DNA from: an uncultured Pelagibacteraceae bacterium
GTDB taxonomy: Bacteria; Pseudomonadota; Alphaproteobacteria; Pelagibacterales; Pelagibacteraceae
Direction: 5' to 3'
Assembly: GCA_902631255.1 (NCBI GenBank)
Contig: CACOXS010000001.1
Coordinates: 62,001-126,000 of the forward strand
DNA: 64,000 nucleotides
The notes beneath the pieces are model-generated. The model searched no databases. It was not told the origin of the DNA and saw nothing but the letters and a program-made list of their open reading frames with translations. The position numbers and the translations under genes were made by a program. Below are positions 37,381-47,058 of the stretch, one piece after another (position 1 is the stretch's first letter; the number at the start of each line of letters is the position of its first letter).

Positions 37381-38305
37381 TTTTATCTAAAAGATACTCA
37401 AGTAATATATGTGGAAATGTTAAAGACGCCAAACCTATAAAAATGACTTTAATAATTGAGTTATCAAAATCATATTTAAAATTCAGCAAATAAATACCAA
37501 CTAAACAAATAATAGCAGTTAATATCGTAAGTGGCATAGCCTTTTGAATAAAAATCAATAACCCATTTTTAATATTATTGTTATCTAATTCGTAAATTAA
37601 TGTGATGCTATGTCTTACAGAATGTAAAAAGCAAAAATAAGCAGTAAATGCTATTAAAGGAGAGAGATAGTAATTTAAAATCAATATAGAAAAATAATCA
37701 AAAAAAATTGAAAAATTCCTTAAAGTAAATTTTTTAATAAACAAAATAATACTCGAAATAGAACTTAAGATTATCCCTAAATCTATTAATCTATTATTCT
37801 CAATAAAACTTAAACTTGAGTAAAAATTTTCATTATCAATTAATAATAATTTAAATATTGCTATAGTTTCATCAAAATGAAAATATAATGGTGCCCAAAT
37901 AACAAGTGATCCTTTTAGGAAATATAGTATCCCTATAAAGTGTGAGTTATAGTCATGCAAAAATTGTGTATCCTCTTTACCAAAATGATATGAGGCAACC
38001 AATAGAAATATTATTAACAAGATAGATGGTATAAAAATCCAAAGTATTACAACCACTATAGCTATTAAGATATATGAAATATAAAATAAAGCTATATTTT
38101 CAATTTTAAAAATCTTTAGAAGCTTCCCACCCTTGACGTGATCCAAAGATCCATGTGATACACCAATGATTAAAATCAAAAATAAACAAAATAATGGCGA
38201 CAATATAAAGTTATTAAATTTAAATAGTATTAAAGAAAAAATGTTACAGAATAAAAAAAAAATAAAAGAATGATTTAGATTTATTTTTTTTAGATTCATA
38301 TTCAT
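37361..38305 (-). CDS. blh: Beta-carotene 15,15'-dioxygenase, Brp/Blh family
   Basis: A 314-residue integral membrane enzyme that cleaves beta-carotene to two retinal molecules. Conserved His-bearing motifs are GVSHGSLDHVKG, VASYHFGKED and CFLHSVRHS, which fit the iron site of Blh. Several hydrophobic helices are visible. Retinal points to a rhodopsin in the genome, though no rhodopsin gene lies in this window. It overlaps ispH by 20 nt and follows crtY after 6 nt. Confidence 0.93.
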   Translation of the reverse strand: MNMNLKKINLNHSFIFFLFCNIFSLILFKFNNFILSPLFCLFLILIIGVSHGSLDHVKGGKLLKIFKIENIALFYISYILIAIVVVILWIFIPSILLIIFLLVASYHFGKEDTQFLHDYNSHFIGILYFLKGSLVIWAPLYFHFDETIAIFKLLLIDNENFYSSLSFIENNRLIDLGIILSSISSIILFIKKFTLRNFSIFFDYFSILILNYYLSPLIAFTAYFCFLHSVRHSITLIYELDNNNIKNGLLIFIQKAMPLTILTAIICLVGIYLLNFKYDFDNSIIKVIFIGLASLTFPHILLEYLLDKNEKQRT

Positions 38306-38311
38306 TTAGGT

Positions 38312-39382
38312 TTAATAAAATAAAGCTTTGATAAAAATCCATTTTGGCATTTTTAAAATTATAGTCAAATCTTCAAGAAAATTACTCTTATTGGAGAGAA
38401 ATTTGATAATTGTTTTAGGAGAACTTTGAAACATTTTAAAAAAAATTTCTGACATCCTTTTTGGATGTTTTTCAAGAACACGTAAAAATATTTCATCCAA
38501 AAATTGATATTTTCTATTAATTTCAAATTTTTTAACATGGTGAATATTTTCAATATTTTTTCTAATAAATTTACTATGTTCTTGTATGTTTAAAAAAGTA
38601 TATCCAGTACTCAATCTTGTCATGCCGCCGGCAGTTCCAATATTAATTTTATTTTTTTCATTTTGAAATGATGGATAAAAAAGTGGAATTGCACCTATCT
38701 CTTTATAAGTAATTTTATAATTTTTTAAATTTAATTTCTTTTCGATATATTCTTTAATTTGTTGATCATAATCTTTTTGAGAGTCATCATTCATTTTTGA
38801 AAGCCAAGTACTCTCAATCAATGCCTTTTTTTTTGAGAAGGGAAGTGTGTAAAAAAAATGGACGCTTTCCCTTTGATCACAATCAAAATCCATAAGATTA
38901 AAAATGTTTTCATCGAAATAATTACTCTCAGTCTCTATTTCAACTCCACAAAAGTGTTGCCATAAATTTCTAAAGTCTTTTTTGATAGTAGGAACACTAT
39001 TGAATATAAATGAATTTTTGATGCTGATGTCTTTCAGTTCCTTTAAAAAAAAGATATTTTTATTTTTCTTTAATGAATTATTTATTTTCTCATAAAATAA
39101 ACCACTATCGATGCTTTGATATGGATAATTTTCACATTCAAGAAAATTAGTTTTATTAGGTGCATTAACTGAAAAATTTTTCCAATTTTTTATGACACAA
39201 TCATCAAAATTATGCTCAGATACTCTCCAAAAAGACCAGGTCTTATCTCTTTTGTATTCATCTCGAGGCTCGATTATTGCTAAGGTTTTATTTACTAATT
39301 TATTATGGATCTCTAATTCATAGGCTAGAGATAAACCAGCACAACCACCCCCAATAATTATGTAATCAAATTCTTTCATCAA
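38312..39382 (-). CDS. crtY: Lycopene beta-cyclase
   Basis: A 356-residue FAD-linked cyclase that turns lycopene into beta-carotene. The N-terminal dinucleotide site is DYIIIGGGCAGLSLAYEL; further marks are REYKRDKTWSFW-type text (EPRDEYKRDKTWSFW) and GTAGGMTRLSTGYTF. It overlaps crtB by 17 nt and feeds Blh. Confidence 0.94.
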   Translation of the reverse strand: MMKEFDYIIIGGGCAGLSLAYELEIHNKLVNKTLAIIEPRDEYKRDKTWSFWRVSEHNFDDCVIKNWKNFSVNAPNKTNFLECENYPYQSIDSGLFYEKINNSLKKNKNIFFLKELKDISIKNSFIFNSVPTIKKDFRNLWQHFCGVEIETESNYFDENIFNLMDFDCDQRESVHFFYTLPFSKKKALIESTWLSKMNDDSQKDYDQQIKEYIEKKLNLKNYKITYKEIGAIPLFYPSFQNEKNKINIGTAGGMTRLSTGYTFLNIQEHSKFIRKNIENIHHVKKFEINRKYQFLDEIFLRVLEKHPKRMSEIFFKMFQSSPKTIIKFLSNKSNFLEDLTIILKMPKWIFIKALFY

Positions 39383-40217
39383 GATTAATTTCTTTATTAA
39401 TCAATAAATGATCGTGTTCAATTTGATCATCATTTTTATTTAATAAAGAAAGTATAATTAGATCATAAATTGATAAAATCGTCTCTAAAACTTTTTCAAA
39501 GTTTGAAACATAAATTTTTCCAGATTTACTATAATTTTCAAAGGTTTTCTTTTTCAAAATTTTATATCCAATTTTTCTGTATATTCGTCTAGCAACTAAA
39601 ATACTAAATCTAAAACTAAATGGAATTTCTCTTATGGAATTAAATGAATTTTCATAAAATGTATCTGCAAGTTTAATAGTTGAGTTAATTTCCTCAAAAT
39701 TCCCATTTATATAAGATCTATTTTTTTTTGAATCCTCAATCACATCTCTTGATATATTGGTGAGTTGCATTGCTATACCAAGATCGATTGCAGATTTAAG
39801 AGATTGTTTTTTACTCACTTTTAAAATTTTTGCCATCATCAGTCCAACTGTTCCAGCTACTCTATAACAATAGATTAAAAGATCTTTTCGAGTATCTATT
39901 TTTACATTTTGTTTTATGTCTGACTCTATCCCATCAAATAAATCATAAATTATTTCCAGAGAAATATTGAATTCATGAATAATATTCCACATATTTTGAA
40001 TAACAGGATCCTCAAAATTTTTTTGTTTAAAATCACTTACAAACTTTTGGAATTTTATTTTTTTTATTTCTATTTCGCCTTCGTCATCTGCAATATTATC
40101 TACAACTCTACAAAAATCGTACAAATAAGAACAATTTTTATAGGTTTTTTTTGGTAAAAAAAAACCAGCCCAATTAAACGATTTTGCGTAAATAGATAAA
40201 TAATTTTTAGACGACAT
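39366..40217 (-). CDS. crtB: Phytoene synthase
   Basis: A 283-residue squalene/phytoene synthase that condenses two GGPP. The first Asp-rich motif is YDFCRVVDNIADDEGE and the second is LTNISRDVIEDSKKNR. The product goes to CrtI. It overlaps crtI by one base and crtY by 17 nt. No GGPP synthase (crtE) gene is in the cluster, so GGPP must come from elsewhere. Confidence 0.95.
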   Translation of the reverse strand: MSSKNYLSIYAKSFNWAGFFLPKKTYKNCSYLYDFCRVVDNIADDEGEIEIKKIKFQKFVSDFKQKNFEDPVIQNMWNIIHEFNISLEIIYDLFDGIESDIKQNVKIDTRKDLLIYCYRVAGTVGLMMAKILKVSKKQSLKSAIDLGIAMQLTNISRDVIEDSKKNRSYINGNFEEINSTIKLADTFYENSFNSIREIPFSFRFSILVARRIYRKIGYKILKKKTFENYSKSGKIYVSNFEKVLETILSIYDLIILSLLNKNDDQIEHDHLLINKEINLDERI

Positions 40218-41680
40218 TATAAAATTTTATCTAAAACCTTTGCTGAGGAAAGTACTCCAGGTACACCTGCCCCAGGATGAGTTCCCGCACCAACAAAATA
40301 TAAATTGTTATAAATTTCAGATTTGTTGTGAAATCTAAAGTAAGCAGATTGTGAGAATTTTGGTTGTATAGAAAAACCAGAACCATATTTTGTATTGAGA
40401 TCTTTTTCAAAATAGTCAGGAGTCAAATAAAAATCTTCAACAATATTTTCTTTTAGGTTTGGCATTAAATCTTTCTCCATTTTCTCTACCACTAAATTTT
40501 TCATTTTTTCACCTTCTAACGACCAATCAATTTTTGATTGGTTATTGGGAACAGGAACCAAAACATAGAAACAATCATGTCCATCTGGTGCCATGGATTT
40601 ATCAGTGGCAGTGGGTCTATGTAAATAATAACTTATATCGTTATTTAATTTTTTATTATTAAAAATGTCATCAAGATGCTCTTTATATTTATTGCCAAAT
40701 TTAATGGTGTGATGTTCAACGTTATTATAAATTGTCTTGGTTCCAAAATAATAAACAAATAAACCCATTGAATATTCCATTCTATTTTTTTTCCACTTAA
40801 ACATAAAAGAATTATTACTCTGGCCATTTAACATTTTTTCATAAACACCCGGTGGATCTGCGTTACAAACAACTTTGTTAGCGCTTATTTTTTTGGAGTT
40901 GTCTAATTGAACTCCAGTAATTTCATTTTGATTTGAAATTATTTGAGTTACCTCAGAACCTTTTATTACCTCGATACCTTCTTCATTCATTAATTTTTCA
41001 AAACCACTTATGATATTTCCTGTTCCACCCATAGAATAGTGAATGCCCCATTTTTTTTCTAAGTATAAAATCAATCCATATATTGAAGTTGTGGTAAATG
41101 GATTTCCACCAACTAAAAGAGGATGCATGCTCAACATTCTTCTTAATTTTTCATTTTTAATATAAGATGATACCAGAGAATATACTGACTTATAACTTTT
41201 GAGTTTGAGTAGTGAGGGTAATTGTTTCATCATTACTGAGGGCTTATCAAAGGGTACATCAGCTAGTTCTGTAAAACCTTTATCAAAAATTTTTTTAGTA
41301 AAATTAACAAGCTTCTCATATCCTTGAGCATCTTCTTTATTTATAAGCTCAATTTGTCTTTTCATTTCATTTTCGTCACCAGAGTAATTGAACTTTGATT
41401 TATCCTCAAAAATGAATTGATACCAAACTTTAAGAGGTGTTAATTTAATATAATCTTTTGGGTTTTTTTGAAATAATTCAAATAATTCATTAATTAAGTA
41501 TGGAGCTGTAATTACCGTTGGACCACCGTCATAAATGAACCCATTCTTTTTAAAAACTCTTGCTCTACCACCCAGGTCTTTGTGTTTTTCAATTAATGTA
41601 ACATTGTGACCCTTTGCTTTAAGGCGAAGAGCGGCTGCTATACCACCAAAACCAGAACCTATAACTACAGAATTCATCAT
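40217..41680 (-). CDS. crtI: Phytoene desaturase
   Basis: A 487-residue flavoprotein that desaturates phytoene to lycopene. The dinucleotide site is SVVIGSGFGGIAAALRL, with IEKHKDLGGRARVF and the C-terminal FVGAGTHPGAGVPGVLSSAK signature. First of the four retinal-pathway genes; 37 nt after the atpF stop with no terminator in the gap, so it may be read from the atp transcript. Confidence 0.96.
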   Translation of the reverse strand: MMNSVVIGSGFGGIAAALRLKAKGHNVTLIEKHKDLGGRARVFKKNGFIYDGGPTVITAPYLINELFELFQKNPKDYIKLTPLKVWYQFIFEDKSKFNYSGDENEMKRQIELINKEDAQGYEKLVNFTKKIFDKGFTELADVPFDKPSVMMKQLPSLLKLKSYKSVYSLVSSYIKNEKLRRMLSMHPLLVGGNPFTTTSIYGLILYLEKKWGIHYSMGGTGNIISGFEKLMNEEGIEVIKGSEVTQIISNQNEITGVQLDNSKKISANKVVCNADPPGVYEKMLNGQSNNSFMFKWKKNRMEYSMGLFVYYFGTKTIYNNVEHHTIKFGNKYKEHLDDIFNNKKLNNDISYYLHRPTATDKSMAPDGHDCFYVLVPVPNNQSKIDWSLEGEKMKNLVVEKMEKDLMPNLKENIVEDFYLTPDYFEKDLNTKYGSGFSIQPKFSQSAYFRFHNKSEIYNNLYFVGAGTHPGAGVPGVLSSAKVLDKIL

Positions 41681-41717
41681 AATAACTTATATTTTTTTGA
41701 ATAAATTGTAAAAAGTA

Positions 41718-42215
41718 TTATGAGTTAATTTTTTTTAACTCTTCTTTGGTTTCATCTAAATTTTTCTGAAACAACGTATCAAGTTTAGATTTATCAACTG
41801 AGGTTGTTATTATTTTTTTTACAGAGTCTATAGCTATTTTAACAGATGCATCTTTAATCTCTTTAATTGCCACCTCTCTCATTTGATTAATTTTATTTTT
41901 AGCCAAATTTTTCTTAATTTCTGAAGATTTATGAAATTTGTCATTAAGTTCAATGATTAATTTATCAGCATCTTTCTTTGCCTGATCAAGTATTTCCTTA
42001 CTTTCAGATTGGGCTGTGTCTAATTTTTTCTGAGCATTATCTAATAATATCTTTGCTTCACTTCTCAGTTTCTCACTTTCATCAATCTCATTTTTTATGT
42101 CTAAGATTAATTTATTAAGAATAGTATTAATTTTTTGAGGTACTTTTAAATATATCAGACCTCCAAAAAATATTACAAAAGAAACTGCGACCCAAAAAGT
42201 TGAATCAATGACCAT
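41718..42215 (-). CDS. atpF: ATP synthase Fo subunit b
   Basis: A 165-residue stator subunit with one N-terminal membrane helix (STFWVAVSFVIFFGGLIYLK) and a long charged helix. ATG 42215, with GGAG upstream, is preferred to ATG 42230 because SD spacing is better. It overlaps b' (stop 42205). Alphaproteobacteria carry both b and b'. Fo is encoded here without F1, which is usually in another operon. Confidence 0.92.
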   Translation of the reverse strand: MVIDSTFWVAVSFVIFFGGLIYLKVPQKINTILNKLILDIKNEIDESEKLRSEAKILLDNAQKKLDTAQSESKEILDQAKKDADKLIIELNDKFHKSSEIKKNLAKNKINQMREVAIKEIKDASVKIAIDSVKKIITTSVDKSKLDTLFQKNLDETKEELKKINS

Positions 42216-42795
42216 AATATTTATCTCCATTTTTTTTTACTAGATCATCAACAATTGCAGAGATACTGCTATTATTAACTTCTGCTCCAATTAATTTTTT
42301 TAAAATTTCAGCAGATGTTACAACTGCAATTTTATTAATTTTTTCTGGAGCACTTTGTCTTAAAGTATCTATTTCTACTTCAGCTTTTTTAATTTCATCA
42401 TCAATTTGATTATCTAAAATCTCTTTTTTAGAATTAATATTTTTGATTACTTTTTCTCTAGAATCTTTGAAAATGTTCTTTGCTTCAATTTTACTTTTAA
42501 GAATAATCCCATCAAATTCTTTAAGTTTAGCTTCACTACTTTCTCTTTGTTTTTCAGCTGCCTCAATGTTTTCTTGGATTTGTGATTTTCTCAATTCTAA
42601 GTTTGCACTTATTTTGGGCAATATAAGTTTCGATAAAACAATATACAAAACTCCAAAAGTGAGTACGAGCCAGAAAATTTGTGAAATCCAAAACTCCGGA
42701 TCTAATTGAGGCATTCCTCCACTCTTCGCTGCAAAAATCTTTTTTGCAAAAAAGAAATTTGCAATTAATGAATATAAAAATAGTTTTTTAAACAT
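42205..42795 (-). CDS. atpG: ATP synthase Fo subunit b'
   Basis: A 196-residue b-like subunit with an N-terminal signal-like segment, the PQLDPEFWISQIFWLVLTFGVLYIVL helix and then a long coiled coil. It pairs with b in the peripheral stalk. It lies 3 nt after atpE. Named atpG or atpF' in various annotations; it must not be confused with the F1 gamma gene. Confidence 0.9.
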   Translation of the reverse strand: MFKKLFLYSLIANFFFAKKIFAAKSGGMPQLDPEFWISQIFWLVLTFGVLYIVLSKLILPKISANLELRKSQIQENIEAAEKQRESSEAKLKEFDGIILKSKIEAKNIFKDSREKVIKNINSKKEILDNQIDDEIKKAEVEIDTLRQSAPEKINKIAVVTSAEILKKLIGAEVNNSSISAIVDDLVKKNGDKYYGH

Positions 42796-42798
42796 TAA

Positions 42799-43026
42799 TT
42801 AAAACGCAAAAAGAATAATCAATGCAACAACTAATCCAAATAATCCTGTTGCTTCTGCAAGAGCAAATCCTAAAAGCAAATTAGGAAATTGTTTTTGCGC
42901 TGCAGATGGATTTCTCATTGCACCAGATAAATAATTTCCAAAAATTATTCCGATGCCTACTCCAGCCCCAGCTAAAGCTATAGCCGCAAGTCCTGCTCCA
43001 ATCATTTTTGCTGCTTCTAATTCCAT
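42799..43026 (-). CDS. atpE: ATP synthase Fo subunit c
   Basis: A 75-residue ring subunit with two hydrophobic helices. The proton-carrying Glu is in GFALAEATGLFG of helix 2; the Gly-rich GAGVGIGIIFGN is in helix 1. No Na+-type Gln/Ser-Thr ligands are seen, so it is read as proton-driven. ATP-generating Fo next to the retinal genes is notable. Confidence 0.97.
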   Translation of the reverse strand: MELEAAKMIGAGLAAIALAGAGVGIGIIFGNYLSGAMRNPSAAQKQFPNLLLGFALAEATGLFGLVVALIILFAF

Positions 43027-43043
43027 TATATCCTCCTCATAAG

Positions 43044-43778
43044 TTAATGGTGTAAATTTAATGCATCATTTAAATAAATGCATGTTAAAATTGCAAAAAC
43101 ATAAGCTTGAAGAAAAGCAACTAGTATCTCCAAACCAGTTAAAGCAACTGAAAAACTCAGTGGAAGCCATCCACCAACAATTCCGAGACTTACAACAAAG
43201 CCCCCGAAAACCTTCATCATAGTGTGTCCTGCCATCATATTTGCAAACAATCTTACTGATAAACTGATAGGTCTACTTAAATATGAAATAATTTCAATGA
43301 CCACAATTAATGGTAAAAGTACGATAGGAACACCACTTGGGACGAAAAGTTTTAAGTAACCAAATCCATGTTTTATAAAACCAATAACTGTAACCCCAAT
43401 AAAAATAAAAGCTGCTAATATGAAAGTCACAATGATATGACTAGTCACTGTAAAAGTGTACGGTATCATTCCAAACATGTTGCAAAACAAAACAAACATA
43501 AATAATGAAAAGATAAATGAAAAATATGGTTTAGCTTTTGAACCAGCAGTATCACTGATCATTTTTGAGACAAATGAATAGCTTAATTCAGCTAAGAGTT
43601 GGATCTTATTCGGCAGTATTGAATTCTTCTTTGAACCAAGGTTGAATATTATTAAAATCGCAAGAGAACTTATGACCATGAATAAACTCGCGTTGGTAAA
43701 AGAAATATCAAAAGCGCCTACTTTTATTTCTGGACCAATTCTATAAACTTCGAATTGTGTCATTGGGTTAGCTGCCAT
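43044..43778 (-). CDS. atpB: ATP synthase Fo subunit a
   Basis: A 244-residue membrane subunit with the essential Arg in SLSVRLFANMMAGHTMMK. Other marks are the N-terminal PMTQFEVYRIGP and the last helices with GLEILVAFLQAYVFAILTCIYLNDA. It forms the proton path against the c ring. 17 nt before atpE. Confidence 0.97.
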   Translation of the reverse strand: MAANPMTQFEVYRIGPEIKVGAFDISFTNASLFMVISSLAILIIFNLGSKKNSILPNKIQLLAELSYSFVSKMISDTAGSKAKPYFSFIFSLFMFVLFCNMFGMIPYTFTVTSHIIVTFILAAFIFIGVTVIGFIKHGFGYLKLFVPSGVPIVLLPLIVVIEIISYLSRPISLSVRLFANMMAGHTMMKVFGGFVVSLGIVGGWLPLSFSVALTGLEILVAFLQAYVFAILTCIYLNDALNLHH

Positions 43779-43788
43779 AAATCCTCAT

Positions 43789-44064
43789 CTATTTTTGCAT
43801 TTTTTTTGCGGATCTAATTACATTAATTATTCCTGCAACTACCCCTACAAAAAAAAATATTAAAATTAACCAGGGTTTAGTACCAAAGGTCTTGTCCAAA
43901 ATAAACCCAATAATTGTCCCTACGGCGACTGCTGAAACTAGCTCAGTACTTAGCTTAAAAGCAGTGCCAATTGGAGATTGATTATCTTTTTTATTTTCTA
44001 GATCTCTTTTTGAAACCTTTTTCTTTGCAATCTCTAAGCGAGTTTTGAATGGATCTTTGGACAT
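43789..44064 (-). CDS. atpI: ATP synthase accessory protein AtpI
   Basis: A 91-residue protein: a basic N-terminal part, then two hydrophobic helices (TELVSAVAVGTIIGFILDK and PWLILIFFFVGVVAGIINVIR), the AtpI/DUF F0-associated layout. It helps ring assembly or Mg2+ handling. Between smc (13 nt) and atpB (10 nt). Confidence 0.9.
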   Translation of the reverse strand: MSKDPFKTRLEIAKKKVSKRDLENKKDNQSPIGTAFKLSTELVSAVAVGTIIGFILDKTFGTKPWLILIFFFVGVVAGIINVIRSAKKMQK

Positions 44065-44077
44065 TTTAATTAATTAC

Positions 44078-46474
44078 TTAAGCGACCATGCTTTCTGCTT
44101 TTTGTAAATCGACAGCCACAAGCTGACTAATTCCTTTTTCAGGCATGGTGACACCATAAAGTCTATTCATTTTTGACATTGTTAAAGCATGGTGAGTAAC
44201 AATGATGAATTTGGTATTTGTAATTTTAATTAGTTCTTCAAGCAAGCCACAAAATCTTGTTACGTTGGCATCATCTAAGGGTGCATCAACCTCGTCCAAA
44301 ACACATATAGGCGAGGGGTTAGTTAAAAAAACAGCAAAAATTAAAGATAGTGCAGTCAAAGCCTGCTCACCTCCAGATAATAAAGTTATCGATTGGAGTC
44401 TTTTTCCTGGAGGACTTACTAACATTTCCAAACCGGCTTCTAAAGGGTCATCGGAGTCAACCAATTCAAGCTTAGCATTTCCACCATTAAATAATTTTGT
44501 ATAAACCTCATTAAATTTTCTATTAACCTTATCAAATGCCTCAATGAGTCTTTCCCTTCCTTTTTGATTTAATTCATTAATACTATCTTTAAGTTTTATA
44601 ATTGCTGTAACTAAGTCTGCTCTATCTTGTTCCATTTTCTTAATTTCTGTTTCATATTTTACAGTCTCTTCATCAGCCTTTAGGTTGACCGAGCCTAATT
44701 TTTCTCTCTCTTGTTTTTTTTTATCTAATAGGTCTTCTTGATTAACAGCATCAGGCAGTTCTTCGACACCAAATAAATTTGAATTTTCTAAAATGTTTTC
44801 TTCTGTAAGATTTAGCTCAGAAATTATCCTATCAACTAAATCATTTTTTCTTTTTTTAAGTCCTTCAATTGTTGCCCCTGAACTTGCTTTTCGTTCTCTT
44901 ATCTGAATAGATTGTTCTTGTATCTCGTTTAGTTGATTTCTAAGAGTGTCAATTTTTTCATCTGTGGTATTGATAATTTGCTCATTCTCATTTTTTTCAT
45001 TTTCAGAAATTCTTAAATTTTCTGAAATTTGCCCCTTTTTTTCAGCCTGAAATTTTGGTTGATTATCAAGTTTATCTCGCTGCACATTAAGTTTATTTTT
45101 TCTATCACTTAATTCTGCTACCATTTTTTCCGAATTAGATAAAAGATTTTTCCAACTCTCTATCTCTTTATCAATTATTGCAATTCTCTCATTTCTTTTG
45201 ACAGACTCTATTTTGATATTTTGATTTTTACTATAACTATCTGCATATTCTTCGATGACAAATTGGCAATCATCTAGTGATTTGATTGCATCATCATTTT
45301 TTTGTGAATTAATTAATTGTTTAATTTTATCGATTTCTAATTTTAACTTATTCTTGCTGTTTTCCAAATCTTCATTCGATTGTTTCTCAGTTTGATAATA
45401 TTTTGAGTCGATTTCTATAAGCTCACTTTTTTCTTCTTTCAGTCTTTTTTCATTTGAGTTTGCATCAATCACTATTCCTCTTTCCCTACTAATATCATCA
45501 TCTATTGTTTGTAGAGATTTTTTTACGTTTTCTATTTCGTCTTGAATTCTACTATTTTCCTCATCTAGACTTTTTAGTTCTAAGTTTAGCCTTTGTATCT
45601 TCGATAAATTTTCAATATTTTTTTCTCGTAGAGGAGTTATTTTATCAACCTCATTTTTAATCAGTTTCTCTAATTCGTTAATTTTATTATTAAAACCACT
45701 GACTTCAGTTTCTGCTTCTGTATTAATTTCATTTTCTATTTTAATTTCTTTATCGATCTCTAGTAATTTTAGATAATATAGTCCTGCTTCAATTTTTTTT
45801 ATTTCATCAGAAATATTTTTGTATTTTGTAGCCTCTTCAGCCTGTTTTTGTAAATTTGCTAGTTGCCTTTCCTGTTGCCTTCTTAATTCATCAGCTCTCT
45901 TTAGATTATTTTCTGCAGCGCTCAACCTTAGTTCAGCTTCATGTCTTCTGACATGTAATCCAGAAATTCCTGCAGCTTCCTCTAAAATTGCTCTTCTATC
46001 AGTAGGTTTTGCAGTAACAAGGGCACCAATTCTGCCCTGACTAATCATTGATGGAGAGTGAGCTCCAGTTGATAAATCTGCGAAAAACATTTGAGCATCC
46101 CTTGCTCTAACTTCTTTATCATTGATATAAAACTTCGAACCTTTATCTTTTTCTATTTTTCTTCTAACATTTATTTCATCTAACTCTCTAAATTGCACTG
46201 GACCCTCGTTATTTTCATTGGCAACAGTTACTGAAACTTCAGCAATATTCTTAGAAGGTTTGTTTGATGTTCCTGAAAATATGACATCTTCCATGCCTGA
46301 TCCTCGCATGCTTTTTGCAGATGTTTCACCCATTACCCATCTTAAAGATTCAACAATATTTGATTTTCCGCAACCATTTGGGCCAACAATGCCTGTTAAA
46401 CCATTTTCAATTAAGAAATTAGTTTTATCTGCAAATGACTTAAATCCATTGAGTTGGATTTTTTTAAACTCCAT
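44078..46474 (-). CDS. smc: Chromosome segregation protein SMC, short form apparently without hinge
   Basis: A 798-residue SMC ATPase; typical SMC is about 1150-1200. The N-terminal head has FKSFADKT and Walker A GIVGPNGCGKSN. The C-terminal head has the LSGGEQALTALSL signature (about residue 698) and Walker B CVLDEVDAPLDD. Between them is only charged coiled coil; I cannot find the glycine-rich hinge domain expected near the middle. The fit to Smc rather than another SMC-like ATPase rests on the heads. No scpA/scpB are in the window. First after the DsbA-like gene by 8 nt. Confidence 0.88.
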   Translation of the reverse strand: MEFKKIQLNGFKSFADKTNFLIENGLTGIVGPNGCGKSNIVESLRWVMGETSAKSMRGSGMEDVIFSGTSNKPSKNIAEVSVTVANENNEGPVQFRELDEINVRRKIEKDKGSKFYINDKEVRARDAQMFFADLSTGAHSPSMISQGRIGALVTAKPTDRRAILEEAAGISGLHVRRHEAELRLSAAENNLKRADELRRQQERQLANLQKQAEEATKYKNISDEIKKIEAGLYYLKLLEIDKEIKIENEINTEAETEVSGFNNKINELEKLIKNEVDKITPLREKNIENLSKIQRLNLELKSLDEENSRIQDEIENVKKSLQTIDDDISRERGIVIDANSNEKRLKEEKSELIEIDSKYYQTEKQSNEDLENSKNKLKLEIDKIKQLINSQKNDDAIKSLDDCQFVIEEYADSYSKNQNIKIESVKRNERIAIIDKEIESWKNLLSNSEKMVAELSDRKNKLNVQRDKLDNQPKFQAEKKGQISENLRISENEKNENEQIINTTDEKIDTLRNQLNEIQEQSIQIRERKASSGATIEGLKKRKNDLVDRIISELNLTEENILENSNLFGVEELPDAVNQEDLLDKKKQEREKLGSVNLKADEETVKYETEIKKMEQDRADLVTAIIKLKDSINELNQKGRERLIEAFDKVNRKFNEVYTKLFNGGNAKLELVDSDDPLEAGLEMLVSPPGKRLQSITLLSGGEQALTALSLIFAVFLTNPSPICVLDEVDAPLDDANVTRFCGLLEELIKITNTKFIIVTHHALTMSKMNRLYGVTMPEKGISQLVAVDLQKAESMVA

Positions 46475-46482
46475 GAACTAAC

Positions 46483-47058
46483 TTATATCAGTTTTTCTAA
46501 TGTTTTTTTTAAATTTTTATAATTAAGAGATTTTTCGAACTTTTCGTTATTAATTATTATCGTAGGAGTAGAATTAACTTTAAAATTTTTTGTCCCCTCG
46601 ATTCGATCATTTAAAACATAATCCTCTATTTCTTTATTGTTAATACATTTTTCAAAATCAATATCAAACCCAGCGTTTTTTAGAAATTCTTTTAAATTAT
46701 TATTTACTTCTTCTATTTCCTTACCTTTAATCCAGGCTTGTTGATTAGAGTAGAGTTTTTCCAAAATCTCTAGGCTTTGATCTTGTTTACACAGAGAAAT
46801 TTTTGAAGCATTTAAAGCAGCAATATCTAAAGGAAAGTGTCGAAATTCTATTTTGACTAGTCCTGTATCTATGAAATCTTTTTTAAGAGAGGGGTAAACA
46901 TCTTTATGAAAATTTGCACAATGACTACATGTTAGAGACTCGTAGGCAATTATTGTAATCTTTGCATTTTGATTTCCTGAAACTATTCCCTTTATTTCTG
47001 CATTAGCACTAGTACCGAATCCAAAAATTAGAATTAAAAATAGAAATAATTTATTCAT
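46483..47058 (-). CDS. DsbA-like thioredoxin-fold protein
   Basis: A 191-residue secreted protein: signal peptide ending FGTSANAE, then a thioredoxin-fold DsbA-type domain with the active site SLTCSHCANFH (CSHC) and the cis-Pro loop VNSTPTIIIN. It would catalyse disulfide exchange in the periplasm. Two more Cys (SLCKQD and KCINNK) might act as a second pair. Overlaps dciA by 4 nt, smc follows by 8 nt. Confidence 0.9.
   Translation of the reverse strand: MNKLFLFLILIFGFGTSANAEIKGIVSGNQNAKITIIAYESLTCSHCANFHKDVYPSLKKDFIDTGLVKIEFRHFPLDIAALNASKISLCKQDQSLEILEKLYSNQQAWIKGKEIEEVNNNLKEFLKNAGFDIDFEKCINNKEIEDYVLNDRIEGTKNFKVNSTPTIIINNEKFEKSLNYKNLKKTLEKLI

Noticed and set aside
44078-46474. SMC as a frameshifted pseudogene
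   Set aside because: One continuous frame with both heads and all ATPase motifs; shortening is in the coil/hinge only.
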